From assembly GCF_011516765.1 (NCBI RefSeq), contig NZ_JAAABN010000008.1, forward strand, positions 1 to 64,000: 64,000 bases of DNA, written 5' to 3'. Below the pieces are notes generated by a model, which was not told the DNA's origin, ran no database searches, and worked only from the letters and a program-made list of their open reading frames with translations. The stretch is from Acetobacter sicerae. Its GTDB lineage: Bacteria; Pseudomonadota; Alphaproteobacteria; Acetobacterales; Acetobacteraceae. Made by a program: the position numbers and the translations under genes. The stretch's first letter is position 1; every line of letters starts with the position of its first letter. Of the stretch, positions 8,363-18,037 are shown piece by piece.

Positions 8363-10150
8363 ATGTCTGATTGTCTGTTCCAACGTTACCGCGCACATGT
8401 ACTGGATGTTCTGCGTCGCATCGTGCCGGATATCAGCGAGGATCTTCTCGCCCGTGTGGAACTGACCCCGACACGCGACCCCGCTCATGGTGACATGGCC
8501 ACGAACGCGGCGCTGATTGCCGCCAAACCGGCCCGCCGCAAACCCGTCGATATTGCGGCTGACATCGCGACATCGCTGCTCGGCGTCGAGGGCATCGCCT
8601 CCGCCGAGGCAGCCGGGCCGGGCTTCGTCAACATCACCCTCAACCATTCCGTTCTGCAGGACGTCATCCCCTCCGTGCTGAAAGCCGGCGAGGGCTTTGG
8701 TGACTCGCAGATCGGCAAGGGGACGAAGGTCAACGTCGAATACGTCTCCTGCAACCCGACCGGCCCGATCCATGTCGGTCACTGTCGTGGTGCGGTGGTC
8801 GGCGATGCGCTGGCCAATCTGCTGGCCAAGGCGGGCTACGACGTCACCAAGGAATTCTACATCAACGACGCGGGCAATCAGGTCGCGGCGCTGGCATGGG
8901 CGACCTACTGGCGCTACCTCCAGGCCATCGGCTCGACGATGGATGCCGAGGCGTTCAACGCCATCACACCGAATGGCCTGCAATATCAGGGCGAGTATCT
9001 GATCCCCATCGGGCAGGCTCTGGCCGAAGCGCACGGCACTTCCCTCGCCGAGGACGGCGCAAAGCCAGCACCCGCAGAGAAATGGTTCACACTGGTCAAG
9101 GATTTCGCCGTCGCCCGCATGATGGACGGCATTCGCGAAGACCTGCTGACCCTCGGCGTGAAGCACGACGTCTTCACCTCCGAGGCGAAGGTGCTGGCGG
9201 ACGGCGTCACCGACCGTGCCATCAAGGCGCTTGAGGCGAAGGGCCTGCTTTACGAAGGCGTGCTGGAGCCGCCCAAGGGCAAGCTGCCGGATGACTGGGA
9301 AGCCCGCCCGCAGACCCTGTTCCGCTCGACGGAATTCGGCGACGACGTGGACCGTCCGCTCCGCAAGTCGGACGGCACCAACACCTATTTCGCCAATGAC
9401 ATCGGCTACCATCTCGATAAGGTCGAGCGTGGCGAGCAGGTGCTGATCGACGTGCTGGGCGCGGATCACGGTGGCTATGTCAGCCGCATGAAGGCAGCCG
9501 TAAAGGCTCTGACCGATGGCAAGGTGCCGCTGGAAGTGCCGCTGTGCCAGATTGTGCATATCGTGCGCGACGGCCAGCCGGTCCGCATGTCCAAGCGCGC
9601 GGGCACGTTCGTGACGCTGAGCGACCTGCTGGATGAAGTCGGCAAGGACGCCGTGCGCTTCACCATGCTGACCCGCAAGAGCGACGCGCAGATGGAGTTC
9701 GATCTGGACGCCGTGGTGGCGCAGACCCGCGACAACCCGGTGTTCTATGTGCAGTATGCCCATGCCCGCTGCCGCTCGGTCCTGCGTGCCGCCGAGGAGA
9801 TGCTCGGTGCGGATATTGTCACATCGGCTGCACTGGAAACGGTCTCTCTCAAATTGCTCATTGCCGACGCCGAGATTGCGCTGCTGCGTCGGATCGCCAG
9901 CTGGCCCCGTACGATCGAAGGGGCCGCAGCCGCCCGCGAGCCGCATCGCATCGCCTTTTATCTGGGTGATCTGGCTGCCGACTTCCATGCGCTGTGGAAC
10001 CGGGGACGCGATGAGACGACCCTGCGCTTCCTGCAGGAAAATGACCGTGAAGGAACACTGGCCCGTGTGGCGCTGGTAGCGGCGACGGCCATGGCCATCC
10101 GCTCCGGTCTGGCTGTCATGGGTGTTGAGCCCGTCGAGGAAATGCGATGA
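8363..10150 (+). CDS. argS: Arginyl-tRNA synthetase
   Basis: This class I aminoacyl-tRNA synthetase charges tRNA-Arg with arginine using ATP. The 595 aa are close to the usual bacterial length. The N-terminal additional domain is followed by the signature SCNPTGPIHVGHCRGA, containing the HIGH-type motif HVGH near residue 136. The KMSKS equivalent is RMSKRAG near residue 408, and the C-terminal anticodon-binding domain carries YVQYAHAR. It starts the plus-strand core operon: the SPOR gene overlaps its stop by 4 nt. ArgS enzymes commonly have a degenerate KMSKS loop, so the MSKR form is normal. Confidence 0.97.
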   Translation: MSDCLFQRYRAHVLDVLRRIVPDISEDLLARVELTPTRDPAHGDMATNAALIAAKPARRKPVDIAADIATSLLGVEGIASAEAAGPGFVNITLNHSVLQDVIPSVLKAGEGFGDSQIGKGTKVNVEYVSCNPTGPIHVGHCRGAVVGDALANLLAKAGYDVTKEFYINDAGNQVAALAWATYWRYLQAIGSTMDAEAFNAITPNGLQYQGEYLIPIGQALAEAHGTSLAEDGAKPAPAEKWFTLVKDFAVARMMDGIREDLLTLGVKHDVFTSEAKVLADGVTDRAIKALEAKGLLYEGVLEPPKGKLPDDWEARPQTLFRSTEFGDDVDRPLRKSDGTNTYFANDIGYHLDKVERGEQVLIDVLGADHGGYVSRMKAAVKALTDGKVPLEVPLCQIVHIVRDGQPVRMSKRAGTFVTLSDLLDEVGKDAVRFTMLTRKSDAQMEFDLDAVVAQTRDNPVFYVQYAHARCRSVLRAAEEMLGADIVTSAALETVSLKLLIADAEIALLRRIASWPRTIEGAAAAREPHRIAFYLGDLAADFHALWNRGRDETTLRFLQENDREGTLARVALVAATAMAIRSGLAVMGVEPVEEMR

Positions 10151-11202
10151 CCGAGACCGATTCCCCGCCACCCAACCCACACGAAGACCGTCTCAGCCGT
10201 GCCCGCGAGCGCATGGCGACGGATTATGACGACGATCCTGCCCCGCCGCGCCGTAACCGGAGCGCCAGGGCGTTTTCGCTCGCCTCGTTTCTGCCTGCGG
10301 ACAGGACAACGCGCGCGCTGACCTATGGCGCGGTGGGGCTCGGCGCTCTGCTGCTGGTTGGCGTGGGTGGCTGGTCGTTGATCGGCCACCATCAGAGCGG
10401 CATTCCCGTGTTTGGACCGCCTCCCGAACCCATTCGTGAAAAACCTCTCGATCCGGGCGGGATGGAACTCAACGACATGATGCCGCCGCCCATGGAGACA
10501 GAACAGCAGGGCGCGACACATCTTGCGCCGTCTCCTGAGCAGCCTGACCCGGCGGCGCTGGCGGCCCGCTATGGCGCTGCTGCGAAAGAGGGCGCCGTGA
10601 CAGAGAGCGCATCGCCGCAGGACGCAACCGGCAAGGACGCTGCCCCTGCGGACGAAAAGACCGCTGCAGCCGGGGGCGAGCAGGCTCCTGCATCGGAAGA
10701 GTCAGGCACGCCTGTCGATCCGGAAAAAGCGGTTCCCGGCAAGGGGCTGCCGAGCGAGGACAGCACGACCGCGTCTTCCTCCGCCGAAAACGAGGCTCCC
10801 GCTGCGGAGGTCGGTAACGGAGCGATTGAAGAGGCTGCGCCGGAAGCCAGAAAGCCGGCTGCCCCGACTGCCAGATCCACAAGCACCGAGTCGAAGCCGG
10901 TCGCAGAGAAATCTGAAACGGCGAAAGCAACCCGGGCAGCTCCTGCCGTGACCTCCGGGCCTTATGGCGTCCAGCTTGCCGCTCTCAATTCACAGGATGC
11001 GGCCCTCAAGGAATGGGACAGGATCAGGAGCGCTTCTCCTGCTCTGTTGGCTGGACGCTCTCCGGTGATCGAGAAGGTGACCCACACCAACGCGATTTTC
11101 TACCGTCTGCGCACGAAGGGTTTCGACAGCATTGCGTCCGCCCGGTCGTTCTGTGACAGCCTGCGTGAACATGGGCATGCCTGTAACGTCCTGCGCCCCT
11201 GA
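10147..11202 (+). CDS. SPOR domain cell-division/peptidoglycan-binding protein
   Basis: The 351-aa protein has a cytoplasmic N-terminus, a single membrane segment (about residues 58–78, YGAVGLGALLLVGVGGW), a long low-complexity Ala/Glu/Pro linker (about 90–255), and a C-terminal SPOR domain (GPYGVQLAALNSQDAALKEW onward). SPOR domains bind glycan strands lacking stem peptides at the septum. Start and stop overlap argS and nearly touch scpA, so it is translationally coupled. In many alphaproteobacteria this gene sits between argS/dgt and nagZ–scpAB; here nagZ is missing. Confidence 0.85.
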   Translation: MTETDSPPPNPHEDRLSRARERMATDYDDDPAPPRRNRSARAFSLASFLPADRTTRALTYGAVGLGALLLVGVGGWSLIGHHQSGIPVFGPPPEPIREKPLDPGGMELNDMMPPPMETEQQGATHLAPSPEQPDPAALAARYGAAAKEGAVTESASPQDATGKDAAPADEKTAAAGGEQAPASEESGTPVDPEKAVPGKGLPSEDSTTASSSAENEAPAAEVGNGAIEEAAPEARKPAAPTARSTSTESKPVAEKSETAKATRAAPAVTSGPYGVQLAALNSQDAALKEWDRIRSASPALLAGRSPVIEKVTHTNAIFYRLRTKGFDSIASARSFCDSLREHGHACNVLRP

Positions 11203-11206
11203 GTTC

Positions 11207-12046
11207 ATGGTCTCTGACTTCGGCTTCCGTGGCGTATGCGGTCCGGAAAAAGGCGATGGCACGGCAGGAGTGCAGGAAGAAGCGGGAGAGCTTCGGTCAC
11301 CCCTGCTGCATCTGGAAGGATTCGAGGGGCCGCTCGATCTGCTGCTCGACCTTGCGCGGGCGCAGAAGGTCGATCTGGCCAGGATCTCGATCCTCCAGCT
11401 TGTCGAACAGTACCTCGCCGTTGTGGAGTCCGCCCGGTCGATCCGTCTGGAGCTTGCCGCCGACTGGCTGGTCATGGCGGCGTGGCTGGCCTGGCTGAAA
11501 TCGCGCCTGCTGCTGCCACCGGAAGATGGTCCCGACGAGGAAGCCGAGGATGCGGCGGAACTTCTCGCCGCCCGGCTGGAGGAACTGGCCCGTATCGGAG
11601 CGGCCGCCGAATGGATGGCGGCTCGCCCGCAGCTTGGGCGCGATGTCTTTTCCCGGGGCGCAAGCGAAACACTTGTTGAAATCGACCGGTCCGGTCTGGC
11701 GCTCGACGTGCCACAGCTGATGCGGGCTTATATGGCCGTCATCCGTCGTTCGGCGCGCCATCGGATTTACACGCCGCGCACCATCCGGTTCTGGTCCGTA
11801 CAGGATGCGCTGGCCCGGCTGCGCAAGCTGCTGGGCAGCACGCCACCGGGCTGGAATGCGCTGGACGATTTCATGCCGGATCTTCCCGACGGCACCGATG
11901 AGGTCGAAGGCGTGCGAATCCGACGTGCGGCGATGGCGGGCACGCTGATCGCCGGTCTGGAACTGGCCAAGAGCGGCATGCTGGAACTGAAACAGGAAGA
12001 GGCGTTCGGGCGGATCATGCTCAGGCCGCAGGGGGAAAAGGCATGA
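11207..12046 (+). CDS. scpA: Segregation and condensation protein A
   Basis: ScpA is the kleisin that bridges the SMC dimer with ScpB during chromosome condensation and segregation. From ATG 11207, 4 nt after the SPOR stop, it is about 279 aa. The conserved N-terminal kleisin block is LEGFEGPLDLLLDLARAQKV, followed by AADWLVMAAWLAWLKSRLLL, both diagnostic. The C-terminal winged helix ends FGRIMLRPQ. A frame open further upstream overlaps the SPOR gene and has no similarity, so I use the later ATG; a GTG near 11270 is a shorter option. The stop overlaps scpB by 4 nt. Confidence 0.93.
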   Translation: MVSDFGFRGVCGPEKGDGTAGVQEEAGELRSPLLHLEGFEGPLDLLLDLARAQKVDLARISILQLVEQYLAVVESARSIRLELAADWLVMAAWLAWLKSRLLLPPEDGPDEEAEDAAELLAARLEELARIGAAAEWMAARPQLGRDVFSRGASETLVEIDRSGLALDVPQLMRAYMAVIRRSARHRIYTPRTIRFWSVQDALARLRKLLGSTPPGWNALDDFMPDLPDGTDEVEGVRIRRAAMAGTLIAGLELAKSGMLELKQEEAFGRIMLRPQGEKA

Positions 12047-12936
12047 ATGACACCGTGCAGTCACCGGACGAAGACAGCGTCGCTCCGGCTGGATTGTCCC
12101 CGGAGAGCCATCCTCTGGCCGAACAGCAGATCTCTGCGCAGGTCGATGTTCTGATGGAAAACCCTGCTTCCGAAGCTGTCGGGTCTGTGGACGAAAAGGC
12201 TGCTGTGATCGCAGCGCTCGTTCAGAGCGAAAGGCAGTCCCCAGCCCAGACAACGCCTTCTGACGAAGCGGTCCGGCTTGTGGAGGCGATGATTTTCGCC
12301 AGCACTGACCCCGTGAGCGCCCGGGCCGTTCTGGGACTGCTCGAAGGGCAGGGGCTGATCCCCGATGCTGTGGATGATATCGGAGCCTATGTTCGCGCCG
12401 TGCTGACGTCCCTTGTGTCCCGTTATGAAGGGCGCGGCGTTGTGCCGGTGGAAGTGGCTGGCGGCTGGCAGTTCCGCACCGCCGCCGATCTTGCGCCCCG
12501 CCTGACACGGGTCATGCCCAAGCCGCGCAGGCTTCAGCGGGCGACGATGGAGACGCTGGCGATCATTGCCTATCACCAGCCCTGCACCCGCGCCGAGATT
12601 GAGGAAATTCGCGGGGTCAGCGTCAATCAGAACACGCTTGATACGCTGATCGAGGAATCACTGATCGCACCGCGTGGCCGCAAGGAAGTGCCGGGACGCC
12701 CGGTGTTGTGGGGCACAACGCCCGACTTTCTGCGCCATTTCGGGCTGAAAAGCCTCAATGACCTGCCGCGCCGGGAGGAACTGATGGGCGACATGCCGAC
12801 CTCGCCAAGACGGCCTGCGGAAAATACAGCCGATCTGCTGGCGCCTCGTCCCACACCGGTTGAAGAGGCGGAGGGCGTCATTGTGGAGGAAGAGGCGTCT
12901 CCTGCCGAAGCTCATGCCGGTCTGGCGGAAGACTGA
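12043..12936 (+). CDS. scpB: Segregation and condensation protein B
   Basis: ScpB is the winged-helix partner of ScpA in the SMC complex. The 297-aa protein has an unusually long, poorly conserved acidic N-terminal stretch (about 75 residues) before the first winged helix (EAVRLVEAMIFASTDPVS). The second domain contains TMETLAIIAYHQPCTRAEIE and the conserved RGRKEVPGRPVLWGTT. It ends with a Pro/Glu-rich tail. It is translationally coupled to scpA and is the last gene of the run. Only 4 nt separate its stop from the stop of the converging holA, leaving no room for a separate terminator. Confidence 0.93.
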   Translation: MNDTVQSPDEDSVAPAGLSPESHPLAEQQISAQVDVLMENPASEAVGSVDEKAAVIAALVQSERQSPAQTTPSDEAVRLVEAMIFASTDPVSARAVLGLLEGQGLIPDAVDDIGAYVRAVLTSLVSRYEGRGVVPVEVAGGWQFRTAADLAPRLTRVMPKPRRLQRATMETLAIIAYHQPCTRAEIEEIRGVSVNQNTLDTLIEESLIAPRGRKEVPGRPVLWGTTPDFLRHFGLKSLNDLPRREELMGDMPTSPRRPAENTADLLAPRPTPVEEAEGVIVEEEASPAEAHAGLAED

Positions 12937-12940
12937 TCTG

Positions 12941-13957
12941 TCAGCGTCGGCGGCCTGGTGCGGCCTTGGCGGCGATTGCGGCCAAGTGACGACGGCACAG
13001 CAGTATGTCCATGGAGCCGGTCTGTTTGCAGGCGAACTCGAACGCCTGTGTCCGTCTGGCCAAATCCAGCAGGGCCGGGAGCGACCAGACGTCCAGCGCC
13101 CGTTCGAATGACTGCTGCTTCTTGAAAAAGACGGGAGGACGGAGCGCCTTCATGGCGTCCGCCCGGCTCTGCCCGCGTTCGAGCTCCGCCTTCACGCGGC
13201 GCAGGCGTCCAATGTGGCTGAGCAGAACACGGGCGACGGCCACAGGATTCGCGCCTTCGGACAACGCCCGTTCCAGCGCAAGGTCCGCACCGGCCCTGTC
13301 GCCTTCCATGGCGAGAAAGACGGCGTCATCGACGGAAGCCGAGCCGGAATCACCAATGCAGAGCATCAGATCGTCGAGATGCAGTTCGCCGTTTTCGCCA
13401 GCGTAGAGCGCCAGTTTTTCCACTTCATTGCGGACCCCGGCCCGGTCCGCGCCAAGGCGGCCAGCCAGCCAACCCAGCGCCTCGCTGCTGATCCGGACAT
13501 GTCGCTCTTCCAGCATCCGGCGCACGGACCCTTCGAGCGCCCGGCCTTCTTCCGGGTAGCAGCCGATGGAGGCGGAATCCTGTCGGGTTTCCGCCAGCTT
13601 GCGGAGTTTGCCTCGTGCCGGAAGAGCGCCGGCTTCCAGAATGATCAGGCTGTTCGCCGGACTGTCGAGAACCGATGTGACGGCGGTCGCCAGTCCATCG
13701 GTCGCTTCACGCACCCAGACAACCCGGCGACCGCCATCAAGAGATAGCGCCGTCGCTTCTTCCTCAAAACGGGGATGATCGTCGCGGGCGAGCAGGGAGA
13801 CCCGGAACGGGTCGTCGAGCGAGCCTGCGGAACGGCGTGTCAGAGCGGCCGCATGTTCCCGGATCAGGCCACTATCATCACCATGCAGGAGCACGAAGCG
13901 CCAGTTGTCCGGTGCGCCCAGCACTTTCCCGACCGAGCGGGAATCAATCTTCACCAC
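12941..13957 (-). CDS. holA: DNA polymerase III delta subunit
   Basis: HolA is the clamp-loader subunit that opens the beta sliding clamp. The 338 aa start at a GTG and contain FVLLHGDDSGLIREHAAAL at the N-terminus, a hydrophobic segment with LIILEAGALPARGKLRK, and the central block LAGRLGADRAGVRNEVEKL that is highly characteristic of HolA. The C-terminal collar domain ends with CKQTGSMDILLCRRHL. It follows lptE with a 57-nt gap in the order leuS–lptE–holA, a standard alphaproteobacterial arrangement. Confidence 0.95.
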   Translation of the reverse strand: MVKIDSRSVGKVLGAPDNWRFVLLHGDDSGLIREHAAALTRRSAGSLDDPFRVSLLARDDHPRFEEEATALSLDGGRRVVWVREATDGLATAVTSVLDSPANSLIILEAGALPARGKLRKLAETRQDSASIGCYPEEGRALEGSVRRMLEERHVRISSEALGWLAGRLGADRAGVRNEVEKLALYAGENGELHLDDLMLCIGDSGSASVDDAVFLAMEGDRAGADLALERALSEGANPVAVARVLLSHIGRLRRVKAELERGQSRADAMKALRPPVFFKKQQSFERALDVWSLPALLDLARRTQAFEFACKQTGSMDILLCRRHLAAIAAKAAPGRRR

Positions 13958-14014
13958 GGAACGAAAAGCGATGGAGGGACAGCCTCCACGCTCATTCGGT
14001 CAGTGATCATCGGA

Positions 14015-14716
14015 TCAATTGGTCGGATCGTCATTGTTTGGATCAAGACGTCCGGTGGCCATGGCTGGCACGCCGTCCGGACCCGCCCGGTCAACAGGCT
14101 GTTCCGTGTCCGAACGCGGCATCAGGTCGGTGTTGGGATAGAAGACCGCGGCTGGCTTGTTGTTGGCTGCGCCTGCAACCTGAGTCTCGAACCAGATCGC
14201 CACCTGTTGCGTGACGCTTTCCGCCAGTGTCTTCGCGATACGGGCCTGAAGCGTCTCCATGTTCAGATTCTGCGCGAAATACTGTTCGAACGTGTTGTTT
14301 ATGCCGTCCATGGTTGTGGTTTCACCCTGTGCAAGAAGGCGGGGTGACTGTTCCACCGTGTAGAGAGACCAGTGCGCCCGTCCGACAGCACGCATGCGTC
14401 CGGATGTATTGTCTTCATGCACGTCGATGGATTCGAGTTCCATACTTGGATTGACCTGCAGCGTATAGCCATCGGGATCTTCCGGTCCCGCTCCAGCGAA
14501 TTCCTGCTGCAACGCCAGACGGGTCATCTGCCCGAACCGGTCGGGGATGCTGGCGATATAGACCCGCTTCATCTTCTCGCTGACGCCGGGATGCTGCTTC
14601 GTGTCTTCGTAAAGCGCGTGAAAACCGCAGCCACTCAGAAGGAGCGGGAGGGCAAGCATGACCGGAACCGTCTGCCTGCGCAGCCAGCGGGAGAGAAAGC
14701 TGCGGTCGGTCATCAT
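14015..14716 (-). CDS. lptE: LPS-assembly lipoprotein LptE
   Basis: LptE is the outer-membrane lipoprotein plug of the LptD translocon, which inserts lipopolysaccharide. From the ATG at 14716 (a second ATG follows at 14713) it is about 233 aa. The signal peptide has a clear lipobox LLLSGC near residue 28, followed by GFHALYEDT. The start overlaps the leuS stop, so it is translationally coupled. A long frame open upstream is antisense noise inside leuS. The C-terminal 40 residues are Pro/Asp-rich and look disordered. Confidence 0.9.
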   Translation of the reverse strand: MMTDRSFLSRWLRRQTVPVMLALPLLLSGCGFHALYEDTKQHPGVSEKMKRVYIASIPDRFGQMTRLALQQEFAGAGPEDPDGYTLQVNPSMELESIDVHEDNTSGRMRAVGRAHWSLYTVEQSPRLLAQGETTTMDGINNTFEQYFAQNLNMETLQARIAKTLAESVTQQVAIWFETQVAGAANNKPAAVFYPNTDLMPRSDTEQPVDRAGPDGVPAMATGRLDPNNDDPTN

Positions 14717-17340
14717 CCTGCCTTCGCCACCACGAAATTGACGATGCGGTTCGGCACATGGATGCGCTTGACGATTTTCTGGCCTTCCAGCAGCCGCGCC
14801 ACGTTCGGCTCGGCTTCGGCGCGGGCGATCACGGCGTCCGCCGCCTCGTCCGGCTCGGCCTCGATCGTGCCGCGCAGCTTGCCCATGATCTGCACCGCCA
14901 GCTTGACGCGGGTGACGGCCAGCAGCGTGGGATCGGCTTGTGGCCATGCCTGCTGAGCCACCAGCCCCTTGCCGGGCTCCAGCGTGGAGAACAGTTCTTC
15001 CGCCAGATGCGGCATCATCGGCGCGGTCAGCAGGCAGAGCGTGCGGGCGGCCTCACGCCGGGCGAAGGCCATGCCGTCTTCACCGGCTTTCTTCTCGGCG
15101 TCGGCCAGAGCGGATGTCAGTTCGTGCAGACGTGCGACGGCGACGTTCACGGTAAACGCTTCCAGCGCTTCCGTGACAGCAGCGATGGTGCGATGCGTCG
15201 TGCGACGGAGCGTATCGACCGCTTCCGGCATATCGCCGGTGGAAGGTGCGGCATCGACCGGGCAGCTTGCGGCCACCTGTTTCACGATACGGAACAGACG
15301 CTGCACGAAACGACCGGACCCGGCCACGCCGGCTTCCGTCCACTCCATGTCGCGTTCCGGCGGGCTGTCGGACAGCACGAACCAGCGCGCCGTGTCCGCG
15401 CCGAAACGGTCGATGATGGCGACCGGCGCGACCGTGTTGCGCTTGGATTTCGACATCTTCTCGACGCGACCGATGGTGACCGGCTCGCCCGTTTCGTGGT
15501 GCGTCGCACCCGTGCCGCTGCGCACGACCTCTTCCGGATAGAGCCACGCGCCGTTCACGTCCTTGTAGCTCTCGTGATTCACCATGCCCTGTGTGAACAG
15601 GCCGGAGAACGGCTCGGAGACGTCGAGATAGCCGGTGGCCTTCATCGCCTTGGTGAAGAAGCGGGCATAGAGCAGATGCAGGATCGCATGCTCGATGCCG
15701 CCGATATACTGGTCCACGGCCAGCCAGCCATCAGCCGCCGCCTTGTTGGTCGGTGTGGCGGCGTGTGGTGCTGTGAAGCGGGCGAAATACCACGAACTGT
15801 CCACGAACGTGTCGAACGTGTCGGTCTCACGTGTCGCGGGCTTGCCGCACTTCGGACAGTCCACATGCTTCCATGCCGGATGGTGGTCGAGCGGATTGCC
15901 GGGACGATCGAACGTCACATCTTCCGGCAGTTCGACCGGAAGCTGCTCGTCCGGCACGGGGACCGCGCCACAGCTTTCGCAGTGGATGATGGGAATCGGG
16001 CAGCCCCAGTAACGCTGACGGGACACGCCCCAGTCGCGCAGACGCCAGTTCACCACGCCGGTGCCGACGCCGAGTCCTTCCAGACGTTGGATGGCTTCTT
16101 TGCGGGTTTCGTCGGTGGTCCGGCCATCGAGGAAACCCGAATTGATCATGGTGCCGTCACCGGTCCACGCCTTGTCGGTGATGGTGAAGCTGTCCTGTGT
16201 CTCGCCAGCAGGCAGGACGACGGGGACGACCGGCAGATTGTATTTATGCGCGAAGTCGAGGTCACGCTGGTCGCCGGACGGGCAGCCGAACAGGGCGCCG
16301 GTGCCGTAGTCCATCAGCACGAAATTGGCGATCCATACGGGGAAGGAGGCGTCCGGCAGGAAAGGATGGCTGACCTTCAGGCCGGTATCGAAGCCGCGCT
16401 TCTCGGCGGTCTCGACCGCTTCCACCGACGTACCCATGCGACGACATTCAGCGATGAACTCGGCCGCTTCCGGATTGGTCTCGGCGACCTTGGCCGCCAG
16501 CGGGTGATCCGCCGCGATGGCGAGGAACGACATGCCGAACAGCGTGTCCGGGCGGGTGGTGAACACCTCGACCGCGTTCAGGTCTTCATTGAAACCGGCA
16601 GGCGGATGTGCCAGCGGGAAGCGCAGGCGCGCGCCATCGGAGCGTCCGATCCAGCGCTCCTGCATGGTGCGGACGCGCTCCGGCCAGCGATCCAGCGTCT
16701 TGAGGCTGTCCAGCAGGTCCGGCGCGAACTGCGTGATTTTCAGGAACCACTGCGAGAGTTTCTTCTTCTCGATGGGCGCGCCGGAGCGCCAGCCTTTGCC
16801 GTCCACGACCTGCTCGTTGGCCAGAACCGTGTTGTCGATCGGGTCCCAGTTGACCCAAGACTCACGACGGTCAACGAGACCGGCTTTCAGGAAGTCGAGG
16901 AAAATCTTCTGCTGCTTGCCGTAATAATCCGGCAGACAGGTGGCGATTTCGCGATCCCAGTTCAGGGAGAAACCGAGGCGCTTCAGCGTCTCGCGCATCG
17001 CGGCGATGTTGGCGAGCGTCCATTCTTTCGGGTGCACGCCACGCTCGCGGGCGGCGTTCTCGGCGGGCAGGCCGAAAGCGTCCCAGCCCATGGGATGCAG
17101 CACGGAAAAGCCGCGCGCGCGCTTATAGCGGGCGACGACATCGCCCAGCGCGTAGTTGCGGACATGTCCCATGTGAAGCTGTCCCGACGGGTAGGGGAAC
17201 ATCTCCAGTACGTAGTATTTCGGCTTGTCGGCAGGCGGCACGTCGGGAACGGTGAACACACCTTCCTTGTCCCATTCCTGTTGCCAACGGGTCTCCACCG
17301 AGCGGAAATCGTAGCTTGCGGGGGTATCGTCGGCAGTCAT
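14713..17340 (-). CDS. leuS: Leucyl-tRNA synthetase
   Basis: LeuS charges tRNA-Leu. From ATG 17340 ([16 protein letters not shown]) it is 875 aa, a normal length. It has the HIGH-type motif HMGH (about residue 57) in [19 protein letters not shown], the CP1 editing domain with [16 protein letters not shown], a zinc-type cysteine pair ([10 protein letters not shown] and CPKCGKPA), and the catalytic loop KMSKSKRN near residue 626. The open frame extends 21 codons upstream but without similarity. It is followed directly by lptE and holA. Confidence 0.97.
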   Translation of the reverse strand: MTADDTPASYDFRSVETRWQQEWDKEGVFTVPDVPPADKPKYYVLEMFPYPSGQLHMGHVRNYALGDVVARYKRARGFSVLHPMGWDAFGLPAENAARERGVHPKEWTLANIAAMRETLKRLGFSLNWDREIATCLPDYYGKQQKIFLDFLKAGLVDRRESWVNWDPIDNTVLANEQVVDGKGWRSGAPIEKKKLSQWFLKITQFAPDLLDSLKTLDRWPERVRTMQERWIGRSDGARLRFPLAHPPAGFNEDLNAVEVFTTRPDTLFGMSFLAIAADHPLAAKVAETNPEAAEFIAECRRMGTSVEAVETAEKRGFDTGLKVSHPFLPDASFPVWIANFVLMDYGTGALFGCPSGDQRDLDFAHKYNLPVVPVVLPAGETQDSFTITDKAWTGDGTMINSGFLDGRTTDETRKEAIQRLEGLGVGTGVVNWRLRDWGVSRQRYWGCPIPIIHCESCGAVPVPDEQLPVELPEDVTFDRPGNPLDHHPAWKHVDCPKCGKPATRETDTFDTFVDSSWYFARFTAPHAATPTNKAAADGWLAVDQYIGGIEHAILHLLYARFFTKAMKATGYLDVSEPFSGLFTQGMVNHESYKDVNGAWLYPEEVVRSGTGATHHETGEPVTIGRVEKMSKSKRNTVAPVAIIDRFGADTARWFVLSDSPPERDMEWTEAGVAGSGRFVQRLFRIVKQVAASCPVDAAPSTGDMPEAVDTLRRTTHRTIAAVTEALEAFTVNVAVARLHELTSALADAEKKAGEDGMAFARREAARTLCLLTAPMMPHLAEELFSTLEPGKGLVAQQAWPQADPTLLAVTRVKLAVQIMGKLRGTIEAEPDEAADAVIARAEAEPNVARLLEGQKIVKRIHVPNRIVNFVVAKAG

Positions 17341-17455
17341 GATGGCATCGGTCCAGAATGGCGGAAAGAACAGGATGCGGGCTGCCCCGCTGGGGCGTTC
17401 CACAGGAAAAAGCCGGGCTCAGGTGAGCCCGACCGGAGCGGACGGCTGTCCGGGA

Positions 17456-17971
17456 TCAGTTGTCGTTATTGCCGTTATCGGCGCGAAGCTGACGCGCACG
17501 GGCGAGAATCTTGGAAGTGATGTCGGATGAGGTGTTCGCGGCCGGCGGCACGTCGGTCCACTCGCCGCCTTCATAGACCTGCCGGAACACGCTCACCCGC
17601 AGGGCGTCAGAGCGGAGACGCTTGTCCAGCACATAGGCTGTGATCTTGAAGCGCTCGCCGTGAGCCGCCGGAGGGGTGTACCAGTCGGTCAGGATGAAGC
17701 CGCCGACCGCGTCCGCCGTGGAGATCGGCATGAAGGACAGTGTGTCCAGTGCGCCGCGCCAGAGATAGGCGTTCACGCCGCCGCTGAGCTGGTCGTCGCC
17801 GCCTGTGGCGCTGCGGTCTTCCTTGAGAAGCTGGTTCCGGGGAGCGGTCAGGTCACTGGCCTTGTCGCCGCCTGAGCAGGCGGTCAGCCCGAGCAGCACG
17901 GCCATTGCAGGCGTCAGAAGAGCGAGGCGGGTGGGTAGCGACAAAGACTGACTAACATGCGTGGTGGCCAT
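17456..17971 (-). CDS. DUF3576 lipoprotein
   Basis: The protein is about 171 aa from ATG 17971, preceded by AGGAG. It has a signal peptide ending in a lipobox-like GLTACSGG, so it is probably an outer-membrane or periplasmic lipoprotein. The remainder matches the alphaproteobacterial DUF3576 family: NAYLWRGALDTLSFMPISTA, ADAVGGFILTDWYTPP, and ERFKITAYVLDKRLRSDALR. Family members are usually encoded just upstream of leuS, as here (115-nt gap). Function is unknown; the location suggests an envelope role, given lptE downstream. Confidence 0.85.
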   Translation of the reverse strand: MATTHVSQSLSLPTRLALLTPAMAVLLGLTACSGGDKASDLTAPRNQLLKEDRSATGGDDQLSGGVNAYLWRGALDTLSFMPISTADAVGGFILTDWYTPPAAHGERFKITAYVLDKRLRSDALRVSVFRQVYEGGEWTDVPPAANTSSDITSKILARARQLRADNGNNDN

Positions 17972-18037
17972 TTGGTGTTGCAACTCCTGAAGCAAGACCC
18001 GCCAGCCGCCCCCACCCGGTGCAAGACCTTCTGGTAT

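Noticed and set aside
8243..10180. 645-codon open frame on the minus strand
   Set aside because: Antisense to argS; composition is typical of shadow frames and no motif is present.
14758..17520. 920-codon open frame on the plus strand
   Set aside because: It is exactly antisense to leuS, which has full family motifs. Long antisense frames are expected in high-GC genes, and the translation is His/Arg/Asp-rich without domains.
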